The notes beneath the pieces were generated by a model. That model was not told where the DNA came from. It made no database searches and saw nothing but the letters and a program-made list of their open reading frames with translations. The translations under genes and the position numbers were made by a program. Below are positions 7,328-16,216 of a stretch of 64,000 nucleotides of DNA, in pieces. This stretch comes from Acidimicrobiaceae bacterium (lineage in GTDB: Bacteria; Actinomycetota; Acidimicrobiia; Acidimicrobiales; Ilumatobacteraceae). The stretch is from positions 48,697 through 112,696 of the forward strand of contig CANFUE010000002.1 of the NCBI GenBank assembly GCA_947450115.1, read 5' to 3'. Within the stretch, counting starts at the first letter, position 1, and each line of letters starts with the position of its first letter.

Positions 7328-10300
7328 TCATTCATTGCCGGAAGACGAATTGCGCTCCACGATGACCTTCGATGAACCACCAGGTTGCATCGTGACACCT
7401 AAGAGACAATCTGCTGCTTCCATGGTTCGCTTTTGGTGGCTCACCACAATGAGTTGCGCATCGTTGCGGAACTCTGTGAGCAAACTCAAAAAACGAGTGA
7501 GGTTAGGGTCGTCGAGTGCAGCCTCAACTTCATCCATTACGTAGAACGGAGAAGGGCGGCTGCGGAATACTGCGAAAAGGAAAGCCAGCGCAGTGAGCGA
7601 GCGTTCTCCACCAGAGAGCAGTGACAGCTTCTTAATGTTCTTGCCACCGGGCTTTGCTTCTACTTCAATACCAGTGTTCAACATGTCTTGCGGGCTAGTG
7701 AGAACGAGGGTACCTTTACCGCCTGGGAAGAGCATCTCGAAGAGTTCGCCGAAGTTGCGCGCAACATCGGCATACGCAGTGGTGAAAACAGTTTGAATTT
7801 CTTCATCAACTGCTTTGATCACTCGCAGCAGGTCGCGTCGCGTGTTGCGCACGTCTTCCAACTGTGCTTCAAGGAACTCATTGCGCTTTTGCAGTTCCGT
7901 GAATTCTTCAAGCGCCAAGGGGTTAATAGGACCCATCAAACGCAGTTCGCGCTCAAGATCACGGGCTCTCACAACAGGTGTGAGGCCAGCAGGCACTTCA
8001 GGCGCCTCGGCAGCTTCTGCAACTTCAGGCTCTACTTCAAGATCGCGGCGTAGTGCTTCAATAGAAGCTTCGAGGCGCATCCGCATTTCTGCTTCTTCAA
8101 TTTCAGTACGGCGGCCACGTTCACGTGCATCGTCGAGGGCTTTTTCACTAGAGCTGCGTTCACGGCGCGCCTCATCGAGTCGTTGTGCAACCGAACGCAC
8201 TTCATCACTCTGTTTACGGCGTGCTTCGTGCAGTTGCTGCAAAAGAGCCTCTGTTGTAATGCGATGCTGGTCGACGAGTTCGCTGAGAGCAACAATTGCG
8301 ATCAATGATTTCTCAATACGCTCCCGCTGGCCAGATGCGGCAGCACGCGCTTCAGCATCGGCAGTGAGGCGAGACTCGGTTTCGCTCAAACGCCGTTCAA
8401 CGAATTGCTTTCGCTCGCGCAAACCAACTGATCGTACTTCAAGGTCTTTTTGACGCAGTGCGAAATCGGATGCTTGCGCGTCGAGGCTGGCACGAGCGGC
8501 ACCAATGGCGCGCATTGTTTCTGCTTCATGAGCTTCATCGGCTTCCAAACGCGGTAACAATGCTTCAAGTTCGCTTATGCGCTGAGCAGCACGTTCTACG
8601 CGACTACCCACATCGTCGCGTTGCGAGCGAACTGCATCGGTTTCTGCAACTACTTCACGACGCTCTGAGGTGACTTTCGACAATGAATCGGCTGCAGATA
8701 ACCGAGCGGTTTTCAAAACATCGTGACGACGTTCAATATCGGCAAGGGCCTCACGAGCAGTAAGAACTTCGGCTCGGGCACGGCTCAGCTCGCCTTCACG
8801 TCGTTCGGCTTCTGCGGTTGCAATGGCTGAACTTTCAATGGCATCTTCAAGTGCGCTAGCTGTGACTGCATCGCCTTGCGCACCAAGACGCCAACCAGTT
8901 GAACCGAATCGGTCGCCACGCTCGGTCACTACAAATAGTTGTGGATTGTTCAGTGCAATTTCTACTGCAGCACCCCACGACGTTGCGCACACGCTGCTGG
9001 CAAGCAGTCGGTCGAGCAAAGCATTCACCGATGCTTCATATTGGCCACTATTTGCGCGCACAAACTGACGCACCAACAGCGCACCTGCTGGCTGCTGTAC
9101 TGGCTGAACACTGCTTGCACCACCCAAGGCAAGTACCGCACCTTGCAGGCTCTTCACATCGAGTTGAGAAAGTGCATTACGCGCGGCATCGACATCAGAC
9201 ATCACAATGCCAGCAATGGCGTCGCCAAGTGCAGCGTTCACTGCTTCTTCACGACCAGCGTCGATAGTGACCAGGTCGACCAAAGCGCCAACCACTCCAG
9301 AAACATCTTTCAAGTGCTGCAAGCCTGCGCGACTACGTGCAGCCTCGAGCGCCTCGCGCAAAACCTCTACACGAGCACTCCAGTGCGCACGTTGTGCACT
9401 GGCAATAGAAGCAACTTGTGTGATGGAGTCGAAGGCCACCTCGGCGGCAGAACGACGCTCTGAAGCTCCGCCCACTTGGTTTTCCAGGAGCTCTGCAGCG
9501 GCCTCGGCATTTTCATATTCGTTGCCCAACCGTTCAACATCGTTCAACAAGCGCTCTGCACGTTCTTCGAGTTGCGCAATACGTGTGCTTACCCGCTGCA
9601 ATTCAGCACGGTCACGTTCGTCGTTGTTGTGCAACGTGCGCAATTCACCACGTACTTCTGCTGCAGCACTTGCCGCTACTGGTACTGGTAATTCAGGAAG
9701 CGCATCTTCCCCATCAGCTTCGCGTCGTGCTTCAAAGTCAGAGATTTGCAATGCAAGATCATCGGCTTCTGGCGACAAAGTAGACAGCGCAGCATCAATT
9801 TCTTCAAGTTCGCTACGCAATGCAAAGGCATCGGTTTCTAAAGATGCCATAACATCGGAGTCCATGAACTGACTGCGATCACGTTCCATTGAGCGACGTC
9901 GCTCGGCCAACAACGCCGACAGACCGCGTGAACGCTCACGTAGTTGCTCTACACGTACCAACTGGTCGCTCACGCCCGTGTCGCCAAGAGCAGTGAGTTC
10001 CGCCTCGCTTGCAGCAACGAGAACGTCGAGTTCTGCCATGCGGGTACGGATCGCTTGCTCTTTTTCTACTGCTGCTGTTTTCTCAACGGCAATATTTGCC
10101 AGTTTCTGTTTGGCGGCGGAAATTTCCTGGCCAGCGATGTACAACTGCAAGATATTTAATTCGGCGACCAAAGCTCCGTGTCGGCGAGCAGCATCGGCTT
10201 GACGCTCCAACGGGCGCAACTGGCGCCGTACTTCGCGAATGAGATCTTGCACACGCAAGAGGTTTGCTTCGGTTCCGTCGAGGCGGCGCTCAGCTTTTTC

Positions 10301-10822
10301 TTTGCGCTTGCGATATTTCAATACACCAGCAGCTTCTTCAATGATTGCTCGGCGATCTTCAGGGCGCGCATTGAGCACCGCATCAATTTGGCCCTGACTA
10401 ATAATGACGTGTTGTTGGCGGCCTACGCCTGCATCTGACAAGAGTTCTTGAACATCGAGCAACCGACACTCCACACCGTTGATGGTGTATTCACTTTCAC
10501 CGCTACGGAACAACGTACGACCCACCGTAATTTCGGTGAACTCCATGGGCAATAAGCCTGCAGAGTTGTCGAGGGTGAGGAGCACTTCAGCGCGGCCAAG
10601 TGCCGGACGCTTTGCTGTACCTGCAAAAATGACGTCGTCCATCTTTTGGCTGCGCACAGAAGATGGGGCCTGTGCACCCAACACCCAGGCAATGGCGTCG
10701 ACCACGTTCGATTTGCCCGAGCCGTTTGGCCCGACAACAACGGTGACGCCAGGTTCAAGTTCCATTGCCGTTGTATCGGCAAAAGACTTAAAGCCTTTCA
10801 TGGTGAGAGTTTTCAAAAACAC
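7328..10822 (-). CDS. smc: chromosome segregation protein SMC
   Basis: An SMC ATPase of 1164 residues that condenses and aligns the chromosome, normally with ScpA and ScpB. Walker A is GPNGSGKSN at residues 31-39. A first coiled coil runs to about residue 480, then the hinge (containing VVGALVDLVTID and a Gly-rich dimer face), a second coiled coil, and the C-terminal head with the LSGGERSLTALAF signature (from about 1069) and Walker B FYVMDEVEAALDD. The start is GTG 10822, giving VFLKTLTMKGFKSF, the normal N-terminus; the longer frame from 10966 would add about 48 Cys/His-rich residues overlapping mutM and is rejected. TACTGT lies 9 bases before this GTG. Order mutM-smc-ftsY is standard. Confidence 0.96.
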   Translation of the reverse strand: MFLKTLTMKGFKSFADTTAMELEPGVTVVVGPNGSGKSNVVDAIAWVLGAQAPSSVRSQKMDDVIFAGTAKRPALGRAEVLLTLDNSAGLLPMEFTEITVGRTLFRSGESEYTINGVECRLLDVQELLSDAGVGRQQHVIISQGQIDAVLNARPEDRRAIIEEAAGVLKYRKRKEKAERRLDGTEANLLRVQDLIREVRRQLRPLERQADAARRHGALVAELNILQLYIAGQEISAAKQKLANIAVEKTAAVEKEQAIRTRMAELDVLVAASEAELTALGDTGVSDQLVRVEQLRERSRGLSALLAERRRSMERDRSQFMDSDVMASLETDAFALRSELEEIDAALSTLSPEADDLALQISDFEARREADGEDALPELPVPVAASAAAEVRGELRTLHNNDERDRAELQRVSTRIAQLEERAERLLNDVERLGNEYENAEAAAELLENQVGGASERRSAAEVAFDSITQVASIASAQRAHWSARVEVLREALEAARSRAGLQHLKDVSGVVGALVDLVTIDAGREEAVNAALGDAIAGIVMSDVDAARNALSQLDVKSLQGAVLALGGASSVQPVQQPAGALLVRQFVRANSGQYEASVNALLDRLLASSVCATSWGAAVEIALNNPQLFVVTERGDRFGSTGWRLGAQGDAVTASALEDAIESSAIATAEAERREGELSRARAEVLTAREALADIERRHDVLKTARLSAADSLSKVTSERREVVAETDAVRSQRDDVGSRVERAAQRISELEALLPRLEADEAHEAETMRAIGAARASLDAQASDFALRQKDLEVRSVGLRERKQFVERRLSETESRLTADAEARAAASGQRERIEKSLIAIVALSELVDQHRITTEALLQQLHEARRKQSDEVRSVAQRLDEARRERSSSEKALDDARERGRRTEIEEAEMRMRLEASIEALRRDLEVEPEVAEAAEAPEVPAGLTPVVRARDLERELRLMGPINPLALEEFTELQKRNEFLEAQLEDVRNTRRDLLRVIKAVDEEIQTVFTTAYADVARNFGELFEMLFPGGKGTLVLTSPQDMLNTGIEVEAKPGGKNIKKLSLLSGGERSLTALAFLFAVFRSRPSPFYVMDEVEAALDDPNLTRFLSLLTEFRNDAQLIVVSHQKRTMEAADCLLGVTMQPGGSSKVIVERNSSSGNE

Positions 10823-10881
10823 AGCGAAATGACAGTATCCGAAATGGCACCCCGATCTATATTCCGATAGCTGAAGCGGCC

Positions 10882-11748
10882 TTATTTCTGACAAACAGGG
10901 CAAAAGTGCGTTGATCTGCCTGCACCCATCACCCTTTTGATGATTCCGCGCCCACAGGTGAGGCACCTCTCACCTTGCCGAGCGTAGACCCGATGCTCGG
11001 TTTGGAAGATCCCTTCCTTACCGAGGGCATCGACATATTGAGTGTCGGCCAGGGTAGACCCGCCCGCTGCAACTGCTTCGGCGAGCACTTCACCGATATG
11101 CCCATGAAGTTCTCGCAGATGCTTGACCGACAAGGTTGCACTGAGGTGGTTCCAACGCAGTCGCGCACGATGCAAGATTTCATCGGCGTAGATATTGCCA
11201 ATGCCGGCCACCACCGACTGATCGAGCAGCAATGCCTTTACCCCTCGATTTCCCTTTGTGAAACGTTCGCGAAAGGCATCAAAAGTGAAGTTGCCCGTGA
11301 GTGGGTCGAGCCCTAGCCGCGCTACTTCAGGAACAAGCGATTCCGTTCCCTCTTCTGGGTTGTCGTCGTCGGGGTTGTACACCACCACTTCGCCGAATGT
11401 TCGTGGGTCAACAAAGCGCAGCTCGCGCACCGCTTCATTCTTTTTCTCGAGTGTGAGCACAACATGCGTGTGCTTTTCACGAGCATCTCCTGGTGATGCA
11501 AGCAGGAGTCGCCCACTCATGCGCAGGTGCACCATCATCACGTTGCCCGATGATAAATCGAACAGTAAATACTTCCCGTGACGCCGTGCAGCAACAATGG
11601 ATTCCCCAAGCAAACCAGCAACTAGTGCCTGCTTGCTGCTACGTCGCACCGTACGTTCGCGCCCCACCTCTACTTGCGTAATGCGCGCACCCACCACTGC
11701 GTTTTCCACGCTGCGGCGTACCGTTTCCACTTCGGGAAGTTCAGGCAT
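10882..11748 (-). CDS. mutM: formamidopyrimidine-DNA glycosylase Fpg/MutM
   Basis: A 288-residue bifunctional DNA glycosylase/AP lyase that removes 8-oxoguanine and ring-opened purines. The N-terminus PELPEVETVRR supplies the catalytic Pro (exposed after Met removal) and Glu3-equivalent. GKYLLF contains the conserved Lys, and the helix-two-turn-helix contains GIGNIYADEILHRA. The C-terminus carries a four-Cys zinc finger (CLTCGR ... CPVCQK). The ATG at 11748 must be the start because Pro has to follow Met directly; it overlaps the rnc stop by 8 bases. The gene is preceded by rnc and followed by smc, the usual layout. Confidence 0.97.
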   Translation of the reverse strand: MPELPEVETVRRSVENAVVGARITQVEVGRERTVRRSSKQALVAGLLGESIVAARRHGKYLLFDLSSGNVMMVHLRMSGRLLLASPGDAREKHTHVVLTLEKKNEAVRELRFVDPRTFGEVVVYNPDDDNPEEGTESLVPEVARLGLDPLTGNFTFDAFRERFTKGNRGVKALLLDQSVVAGIGNIYADEILHRARLRWNHLSATLSVKHLRELHGHIGEVLAEAVAAGGSTLADTQYVDALGKEGIFQTEHRVYARQGERCLTCGRGIIKRVMGAGRSTHFCPVCQK

Positions 11749-12451
11749 CGAGAAGATCACACGCGGCTTGTGCCGCTACTTGCTCTGCTGCTTTTTTTGA
11801 ACGACCCACACCAAAGGTTTCCAACTTCCCCACCCGCACAGATGCGGTAAAAGTTTTATCGTGGTCGGGGCCGATACTTTCCACCGAATACTCAGGTGGG
11901 TTCAGACCCAAGCGAGCCACCTGTTCTTGCAAGACTGTTTTGAAATCGAGGCGATCGATATTGGGGAGTGCTTCTTGCATTGCGGGAAGCAACACTGCCT
12001 CTACTGCGCTGAATGCGGCCTCGGCTCCACCATCTAAATAAATGGCACCGACGACTGCTTCAAAAGCGTCAGACAACAATGAAGTTTTGTCGCGACCGCC
12101 CGCTGCATCTTCACCTTTTCCCAATAACAAAGCATCGCCAAGATGAATGCCGCGAGCAATACGAGCAAGTGCAGTAGCACTCACCACGCTCTTGCGAAGG
12201 TCGGTGAGACGGCCTTCAGGAAGTTCAGAGAATTGTCGATAGGCAATATCGGCAACTACCCAGCCCAACACTGCATCGCCAAGAAATTCCAAACGTTCAT
12301 TCGAACGCTCGGCACCATTTTCCGACTGCCACGAACGATGCAAAAAGGCATCTTGCAATAATTGCGGATTACGAAACTCGTACTGGAATGCCGCACACAC
12401 AGCAAGCAACGACTCTGGAGAAGAAACGCCGAGCGAAGCAGAGTCGCCCAC
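11741..12451 (-). CDS. rnc: ribonuclease III
   Basis: A 236-residue double-strand-specific RNase for rRNA processing and mRNA decay. The catalytic domain has the RNase III signature NERLEFLGDAVLG, and the second catalytic Asp/Glu pair is in LLSDAFEAVVGAIYLDGG. The C-terminal dsRNA-binding domain begins near DFKTVLQEQVARLGLNPPEY and ends with RSKKAAEQVAAQAAC. The start is GTG 12451, 5 bases after the acpP stop. It is part of the plsX-acpP-rnc-mutM-smc string. Confidence 0.97.
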   Translation of the reverse strand: MGDSASLGVSSPESLLAVCAAFQYEFRNPQLLQDAFLHRSWQSENGAERSNERLEFLGDAVLGWVVADIAYRQFSELPEGRLTDLRKSVVSATALARIARGIHLGDALLLGKGEDAAGGRDKTSLLSDAFEAVVGAIYLDGGAEAAFSAVEAVLLPAMQEALPNIDRLDFKTVLQEQVARLGLNPPEYSVESIGPDHDKTFTASVRVGKLETFGVGRSKKAAEQVAAQAACDLLDA

Positions 12452-12456
12452 GGGAG

Positions 12457-12732
12457 TTAAGCGCCCTTCGAGATGCGCCCGAACACATAGTCAACGGCAT
12501 CGCGCACAGTTTTGAGGTCTTGGAGATCTTCGTCATCTATGCGAAAGTTCGGAACAATGGTCGAGAGTTCTTCTTCTAGTGCTTCAACAAGTTCGATGAG
12601 TGCCAATGAGTCGGCATCGAGGTCGTCGGAAAATGACTGGCCCTCTGAAATTGCACTCGCTTCAATTTCAAGAATTTCTGAGAGTTGGTCGCGGATGATG
12701 GTGAATACTCCGGCACGATCGATTGATGACAT
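12457..12732 (-). CDS. acpP: acyl carrier protein
   Basis: A 91-residue acyl carrier protein. The phosphopantetheine attachment Ser is in DADSLALIELVEALEEEL, with the usual acidic helices around it. The ATG at 12732 has an AAGGAG Shine-Dalgarno with about 6-7 bases of spacing; a frame starting at 12771 would overlap plsX and is rejected. The C-terminal half (DDEDLQDLKTVRDAVDYV) matches ACP helix IV. Position between plsX and rnc is typical. It carries acyl groups for fatty-acid synthesis and for PlsX. Confidence 0.95.
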   Translation of the reverse strand: MSSIDRAGVFTIIRDQLSEILEIEASAISEGQSFSDDLDADSLALIELVEALEEELSTIVPNFRIDDEDLQDLKTVRDAVDYVFGRISKGA

Positions 12733-12745
12733 GGAATGACTCCTT

Positions 12746-13741
12746 TTACTGATCTGTTGACTGTAGACCAATGGCCTGACGAATCTCGTTGACTATGTTG
12801 CAGTCGACCATTTCTTTGGCCACTTTGATGCCATTCAACATGGCTCGCGCCCCAGAAGACCCGTGAGAAATGATGCAGACGCCATCGACGCCCAGCAATA
12901 TGGCCCCACCAGTGGAATCGGGGTCGAGGGTTTCGTACAACGGAAGAAGTGCTGGCAAAAGCGCATTGGCATGTTCTTGGTATTCAGGGGTGGAACCAAA
13001 TGCGCCAAAGAGCGCCTTGATGACTGTCTTCAAACTTCCTTCAAGGGTTTTCAACACCACGTTGCCCGTGAAGCCGTCGGTTACCACCACGTCGACATCG
13101 TCGGTCATAATGTCGCGACCTTCAACATTGCCAATGAAGTGAAAACCAGATGCTGCCGACAACAGTTCGAACGCTTCTTTGCGTAACGAGTCGCCCTTGC
13201 CTGGTTCTTCACCAATAGACAACAAGCCCACGCGTGGAGTTTCTACGCCATAGCGATTCTTTGAATAGATGCTGCCCATGAGCGCAAACTGCGTGAGCCA
13301 TTCGGCTTGCACGTCGGCATTGGCGCCAGCGTCGAGAAGAACAGTTGGGCGACCACCTGGAACAGGAATAGGTGTGGCAATAGCTGGCCGATTGACGCCC
13401 TTAATACGACCCATCCGCAAGAGCGCAGAAGCCATGGTTGCTCCGGTGTTCCCGGCAGAGATCATGGCACTTGCTGCTCCGTCGCGCACTGCTTCAGCGC
13501 TGCGTACCAACGTGGAGTCTTTTTTGCGACGCACGCCGCCGGCGGCATCTTCATCCATTGCAATGACTTCATTGGCAATGATGTGAGGAATGCCAGAAAT
13601 ATCTAACGAGGTCAGCGAGGCGAGATTGTCGGGGCCAACAAGGGCGCAAGGAATGCCTGCAGCAATAGCTTCTAAAACACCCTGAATGATTTCTTCGGGG
13701 GCACGGTCGCCACCCATCGCGTCAACCGCGACTGGCAACAC
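12746..13741 (-). CDS. plsX: phosphate acyltransferase PlsX
   Basis: A 331-residue enzyme that converts acyl-ACP to acyl-phosphate, the acyl donor for PlsY in phospholipid synthesis. It shows the family start LPVAVDAMGGDRAPEEIIQG, then SAGNTGATMASALLRMGRIKGVNRPAIA, LLDAGANADV, IGEEPGKG, and FIGNVEGRDIMTDDVDVVVTDGFTGNVVLKT. The start is GTG 13741, 5 bases or fewer downstream of rpmF. The rpmF-plsX-acpP order links ribosome and membrane-lipid synthesis, as in many bacteria. Confidence 0.97.
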   Translation of the reverse strand: MLPVAVDAMGGDRAPEEIIQGVLEAIAAGIPCALVGPDNLASLTSLDISGIPHIIANEVIAMDEDAAGGVRRKKDSTLVRSAEAVRDGAASAMISAGNTGATMASALLRMGRIKGVNRPAIATPIPVPGGRPTVLLDAGANADVQAEWLTQFALMGSIYSKNRYGVETPRVGLLSIGEEPGKGDSLRKEAFELLSAASGFHFIGNVEGRDIMTDDVDVVVTDGFTGNVVLKTLEGSLKTVIKALFGAFGSTPEYQEHANALLPALLPLYETLDPDSTGGAILLGVDGVCIISHGSSGARAMLNGIKVAKEMVDCNIVNEIRQAIGLQSTDQ

Positions 13742-13745
13742 GGGA

Positions 13746-13925
13746 CTAAGCGACTTCTACCGCGGTGCGACCTTTGTACCAGCCGCAACCACCACACACG
13801 ATGTGTGGCTTTTTTGCCACACCACAACGTGGGCACACGCTGCGTGAAGGCACCGTCATTTTCATGTTCGCCGACCGACGGCTACGGCTCTTCATTTTGG
13901 AAGTTTTCTTTTTAGGAACAGCCAC
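13746..13925 (-). CDS. rpmF: 50S ribosomal protein L32 (zinc-binding form)
   Basis: A 59-residue L32. The start is GTG 13925 with a GGAG Shine-Dalgarno about 6 bases upstream, giving the typical AVPKKKTSKMKSRSRRS N-terminus. Four cysteines (CPRC and CGGC, separated by about 10 residues) make it the zinc-binding C+ form, which in other bacteria can be replaced by C- paralogues during zinc shortage. No such paralogue is visible in the window. The longer frame beginning at 13952 adds nine unconserved residues and is not used. Confidence 0.95.
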   Translation of the reverse strand: MAVPKKKTSKMKSRSRRSANMKMTVPSRSVCPRCGVAKKPHIVCGGCGWYKGRTAVEVA

Positions 13926-14026
13926 AATTTTCTCCGTCGAACTTGGCGCCACCTGGATGTGCGCTCAACTAGCCGTTTGATGATATCGGCGCACTCCCCC
14001 TCATCGGCAACCCCGAAGGGCGAGAA

Positions 14027-14572
14027 TTACTGAGGAAACTGGCTGCCAAGATCCCGCAGGGCGTCCCACCGTGGGTCAACTGGGGTCTCAGAACAGCCAC
14101 AGGCGGCCCCTTCTGGAGTCGACTTATCGGCACCGCATACAGGGCACAAGCCTGGACAGTCGGGTCGGCACACGGGGGTGTCGGGCACCGCTAAGAGCAC
14201 ATGTTCACGCACCATGGGGGCCAAATTGAGCTGGTCACTTTCCAAACGATACGCGTCGGGGTCGGTGATCTCGCGCTGATAGATCTCGCTCACCTCGCCC
14301 ACTGCAACGCCTGAAATGTCTTTTAAGCACCTGCAACATTGGTCGTGCCACTGCGCACTGACGTTGCCTGAGAGCACAATTCCATTGTTACTGCACTCGA
14401 GATGAAGGTGAATCCCGATGAGTTGTGGCAACAAACGTGGGTCATCGAAATCAAAATGTTTCGACTCCACATCGATATCGACGTCTTTCCAGTTGCCGGG
14501 ACGCCGCAAGAGTTCTGCGGCATTCACCAATAAACCTGTGAGAGGAGAAGGATGGCGCGCGCTTGACGACAT
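14027..14572 (-). CDS. DUF177 (YceD-like) domain protein
   Basis: A 181-residue YceD/DUF177 protein, encoded next to rpmF as in nearly all bacteria. The conserved core is GNVSAQWHDQCCRCL (with the Cys-x2-Cys pair), followed by an acidic region and the C-terminal cysteine cluster CRPDCPGLCPVCGADKS, which resembles a zinc site, then DPRWDALRDL. Its plant and bacterial relatives are linked to 23S rRNA accumulation; the exact role here is not shown by sequence. It is 9 bases downstream of the sepIVA-like gene. Confidence 0.92.
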   Translation of the reverse strand: MSSSARHPSPLTGLLVNAAELLRRPGNWKDVDIDVESKHFDFDDPRLLPQLIGIHLHLECSNNGIVLSGNVSAQWHDQCCRCLKDISGVAVGEVSEIYQREITDPDAYRLESDQLNLAPMVREHVLLAVPDTPVCRPDCPGLCPVCGADKSTPEGAACGCSETPVDPRWDALRDLGSQFPQ

Positions 14573-14580
14573 GGGTTCCT

Positions 14581-15141
14581 CTAGAAACGGTCTTGGTCGA
14601 AGAACACCTGCATCTCGCCGGTTGGTTCTTTGACCTGTTCTTCTTCTTGACCAATTGCCAACCGCTGGCGACCACTCGCCACGGTTTTCATGAGACGATC
14701 GAGCAGAATTTCAAAACTGCCCAACCGTTGGTCGAGGAAGTCTTCTGTTTCCATGCGAATGCGGCGGGCATCTGTTTCTGCTGCTTCCAAAATGCTGCGT
14801 GCCCGCGATTCGGCTGCGCGCACCACTTCAGTGCGCTGCACCATGCGCTCTGCTTGCACACGTGCGGCATCGAGAATTTCGTCGCCTTCGCGCTTGGTTT
14901 TGTTTAAAAACTCTTGGCGCTCTTTCAGCATCCAGCGCGCTTGGCGCAGTTCTTCAGGCAATAGCGCCTGCGCTTCTTGCAGGTACCCAATAATTTGATC
15001 GCGGTCGATACGCGGTGTGCTGGATAGCGGCATGTTTGGTGCATTGACGATGATGTCGATGACATCGTTGAGTAAAAGTTCTGCATCACCCATTTGCGGA
15101 GCGATAGGACGTGCATTTTCGTAACTCTCGTCGTAACTCAT
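14581..15141 (-). CDS. sepIVA: SepIVA-like DivIVA-family coiled-coil protein
   Basis: A 186-residue protein, mostly coiled coil from about residue 55. The N-terminal part (ELLLNDVIDIIVNAPNMPLS, then a DRDQIIGYLQEAQALLPEEL stretch) and the C-terminal part (ARSILEAAETDARRIRMET, DFLDQRLGSFEILLDRLMKTV, ASGRQRL) follow the layout of mycobacterial SepIVA, which acts in septation and polar membrane organisation. The gene is also in the same place as in mycobacteria, next to DUF177 and rnc. It is about 60 residues shorter, with the middle Ala/Asp repeat region reduced. The ATG has an AAGGAG Shine-Dalgarno and overlaps the coaD stop by 4 bases. Confidence 0.8.
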   Translation of the reverse strand: MSYDESYENARPIAPQMGDAELLLNDVIDIIVNAPNMPLSSTPRIDRDQIIGYLQEAQALLPEELRQARWMLKERQEFLNKTKREGDEILDAARVQAERMVQRTEVVRAAESRARSILEAAETDARRIRMETEDFLDQRLGSFEILLDRLMKTVASGRQRLAIGQEEEQVKEPTGEMQVFFDQDRF

Positions 15142-15620
15142 GAAAACAACTCCTTCAGTGCTTGTGCAACATTGGCCGGCACCATTGAAGATGGGTCGCC
15201 ACCGTACTGAGCAATTTCTCTGATGAACCTGCTGCTCACCGACGTATAGGCGGGGCTGCACGGCAGATACACCGTGGGGATTCCTGCAACAGCAAAGTTG
15301 GTATGTGCCATTTGCTGTTCAATTTCAAAATCTCCGGAGTTACGCAGACCTTTCACCATGAAATCTGCTTGCGCCACTCGTGCTGCATCGACAGCCAAAC
15401 CAGGAAATGCGTGGATCTCGACGTTTTTCACTTTGGCCGATTCCAATGCGACCTGGATGAGAGCAATACGCTCATCGACACTGAATACTCCCCCATGCTT
15501 TTCTGGGTTGTGCAAAATGGCCACGACAACTTTCCCGAAAAGACGAGATGCCTGTTCGATGATGTCGAGGTGCCCTAAATGGATGGGGTCAAAACTCCCG
15601 GGGTACAGAACAGTTGCCAT
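15138..15620 (-). CDS. coaD: phosphopantetheine adenylyltransferase CoaD
   Basis: A 160-residue nucleotidyltransferase for the fourth step of coenzyme A synthesis. The N-terminal LYPGSFDPIHLGHLDII carries the HxGH motif, FMVKGLRNSGDFEIEQQMAHTN is the substrate-binding segment, and the C-terminal SVSSRFIREIA carries the second nucleotidyltransferase motif (S-S-x-x-x-R). Length equals the family norm. It lies 8 bases after rsmD, the common arrangement, and overlaps the sepIVA-like gene by 4 bases. Confidence 0.97.
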   Translation of the reverse strand: MATVLYPGSFDPIHLGHLDIIEQASRLFGKVVVAILHNPEKHGGVFSVDERIALIQVALESAKVKNVEIHAFPGLAVDAARVAQADFMVKGLRNSGDFEIEQQMAHTNFAVAGIPTVYLPCSPAYTSVSSRFIREIAQYGGDPSSMVPANVAQALKELFS

Positions 15621-15628
15621 ATCGCCTC

Positions 15629-16198
15629 CTACGGTAGTTCACTGCGCACGAAAAAACCGACGGATGTTCGTCCGTAGGCACGAGTTCGACTCATTTCCCA
15701 GCCATTTGGCGCAGTTTCGTGAATCGCACATCGACTTTCCGTCTCGGCGACTACCACGACGTCGCTGGGGGCCAAATGGAGCACTGTGTCAAAAAGCGCT
15801 TCCCAATGTTCATATCTATATGGAGGGTCGGCAAGCACCAAATGAGTTGCGGCGAGGAGTTCCCCTAAACGCTGCCGTGAACTCTGCGCCGCAATGTCGA
15901 GCACGACAACAGTTGACCGACCCTCGAGGCCAAGAGCCGCAAGATTGCCACGCAACACTCCCAGTGCTGAACGGTTATTTTCCACAAACACGCAATGAGC
16001 AGCCCCACGCGACAACGCTTCAATACCCAACGCACCCGACCCAGCGAAGAGATCAATCACTCGTTCTTCGCGTACTGCGTTCAGGCTGTTGAGTGCATTA
16101 AAGACCGCTTCGCGCACTTTGTCGGTGGTAGGCCGAGTGGCCTCGTCTTCTGGGCCTTCGATACGGCGCCCGCGAAGATCACCTGCAACAACTCGCAT
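15629..16198 (-). CDS. rsmD: 16S rRNA (guanine-N2-)-methyltransferase RsmD
   Basis: A 189-residue methyltransferase that modifies G966 of 16S rRNA. The start MRVVAGDLRGRRI is typical, followed by TDKVREAVFNAL, the SAM site DLFAGSGALGIEALSRGA, and the catalytic LADPPY (an N/D-P-P-Y motif). TAGTCT lies 7 bases before the ATG and no Shine-Dalgarno is visible, so a leaderless transcript is likely. It is divergent from the small zinc-ribbon gene 18 bases away. Confidence 0.95.
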   Translation of the reverse strand: MRVVAGDLRGRRIEGPEDEATRPTTDKVREAVFNALNSLNAVREERVIDLFAGSGALGIEALSRGAAHCVFVENNRSALGVLRGNLAALGLEGRSTVVVLDIAAQSSRQRLGELLAATHLVLADPPYRYEHWEALFDTVLHLAPSDVVVVAETESRCAIHETAPNGWEMSRTRAYGRTSVGFFVRSELP

Positions 16199-16205
16199 AC
16201 CAGTA

Positions 16206-16211
16206 AGACTA
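16206..16211 (-). promoter_or_regulatory. putative -10 (TAGTCT) of rsmD
   Basis: Minus-strand TAGTCT, 7 bases before the rsmD ATG, in an 18-base divergent gap. Fits the leaderless pattern of this window; the opposite strand offers TAAGAC 7 bases before the zinc-ribbon gene. Confidence 0.35.
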
Positions 16212-16216
16212 CGGGC

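Noticed and set aside
9207..9872. Long plus-strand frames antisense to smc (Arg/Ser/Thr-rich)
   Set aside because: They are reverse-strand shadows of the SMC coiled coil, which is rich in Glu/Ala/Arg codons; compositions are biased and no family is seen.
10823..10966. N-terminal extension of SMC starting at 10966
   Set aside because: It would overlap mutM by 85 bases and add a Cys/His/Trp-rich region with no homology; the GTG at 10822 gives the normal SMC N-terminus.
15274..16092. Plus-strand frame of 272 codons antisense to coaD/rsmD
   Set aside because: Covers two secure genes with intact motifs on the other strand; Pro/Arg/Cys-rich sequence without a fold.
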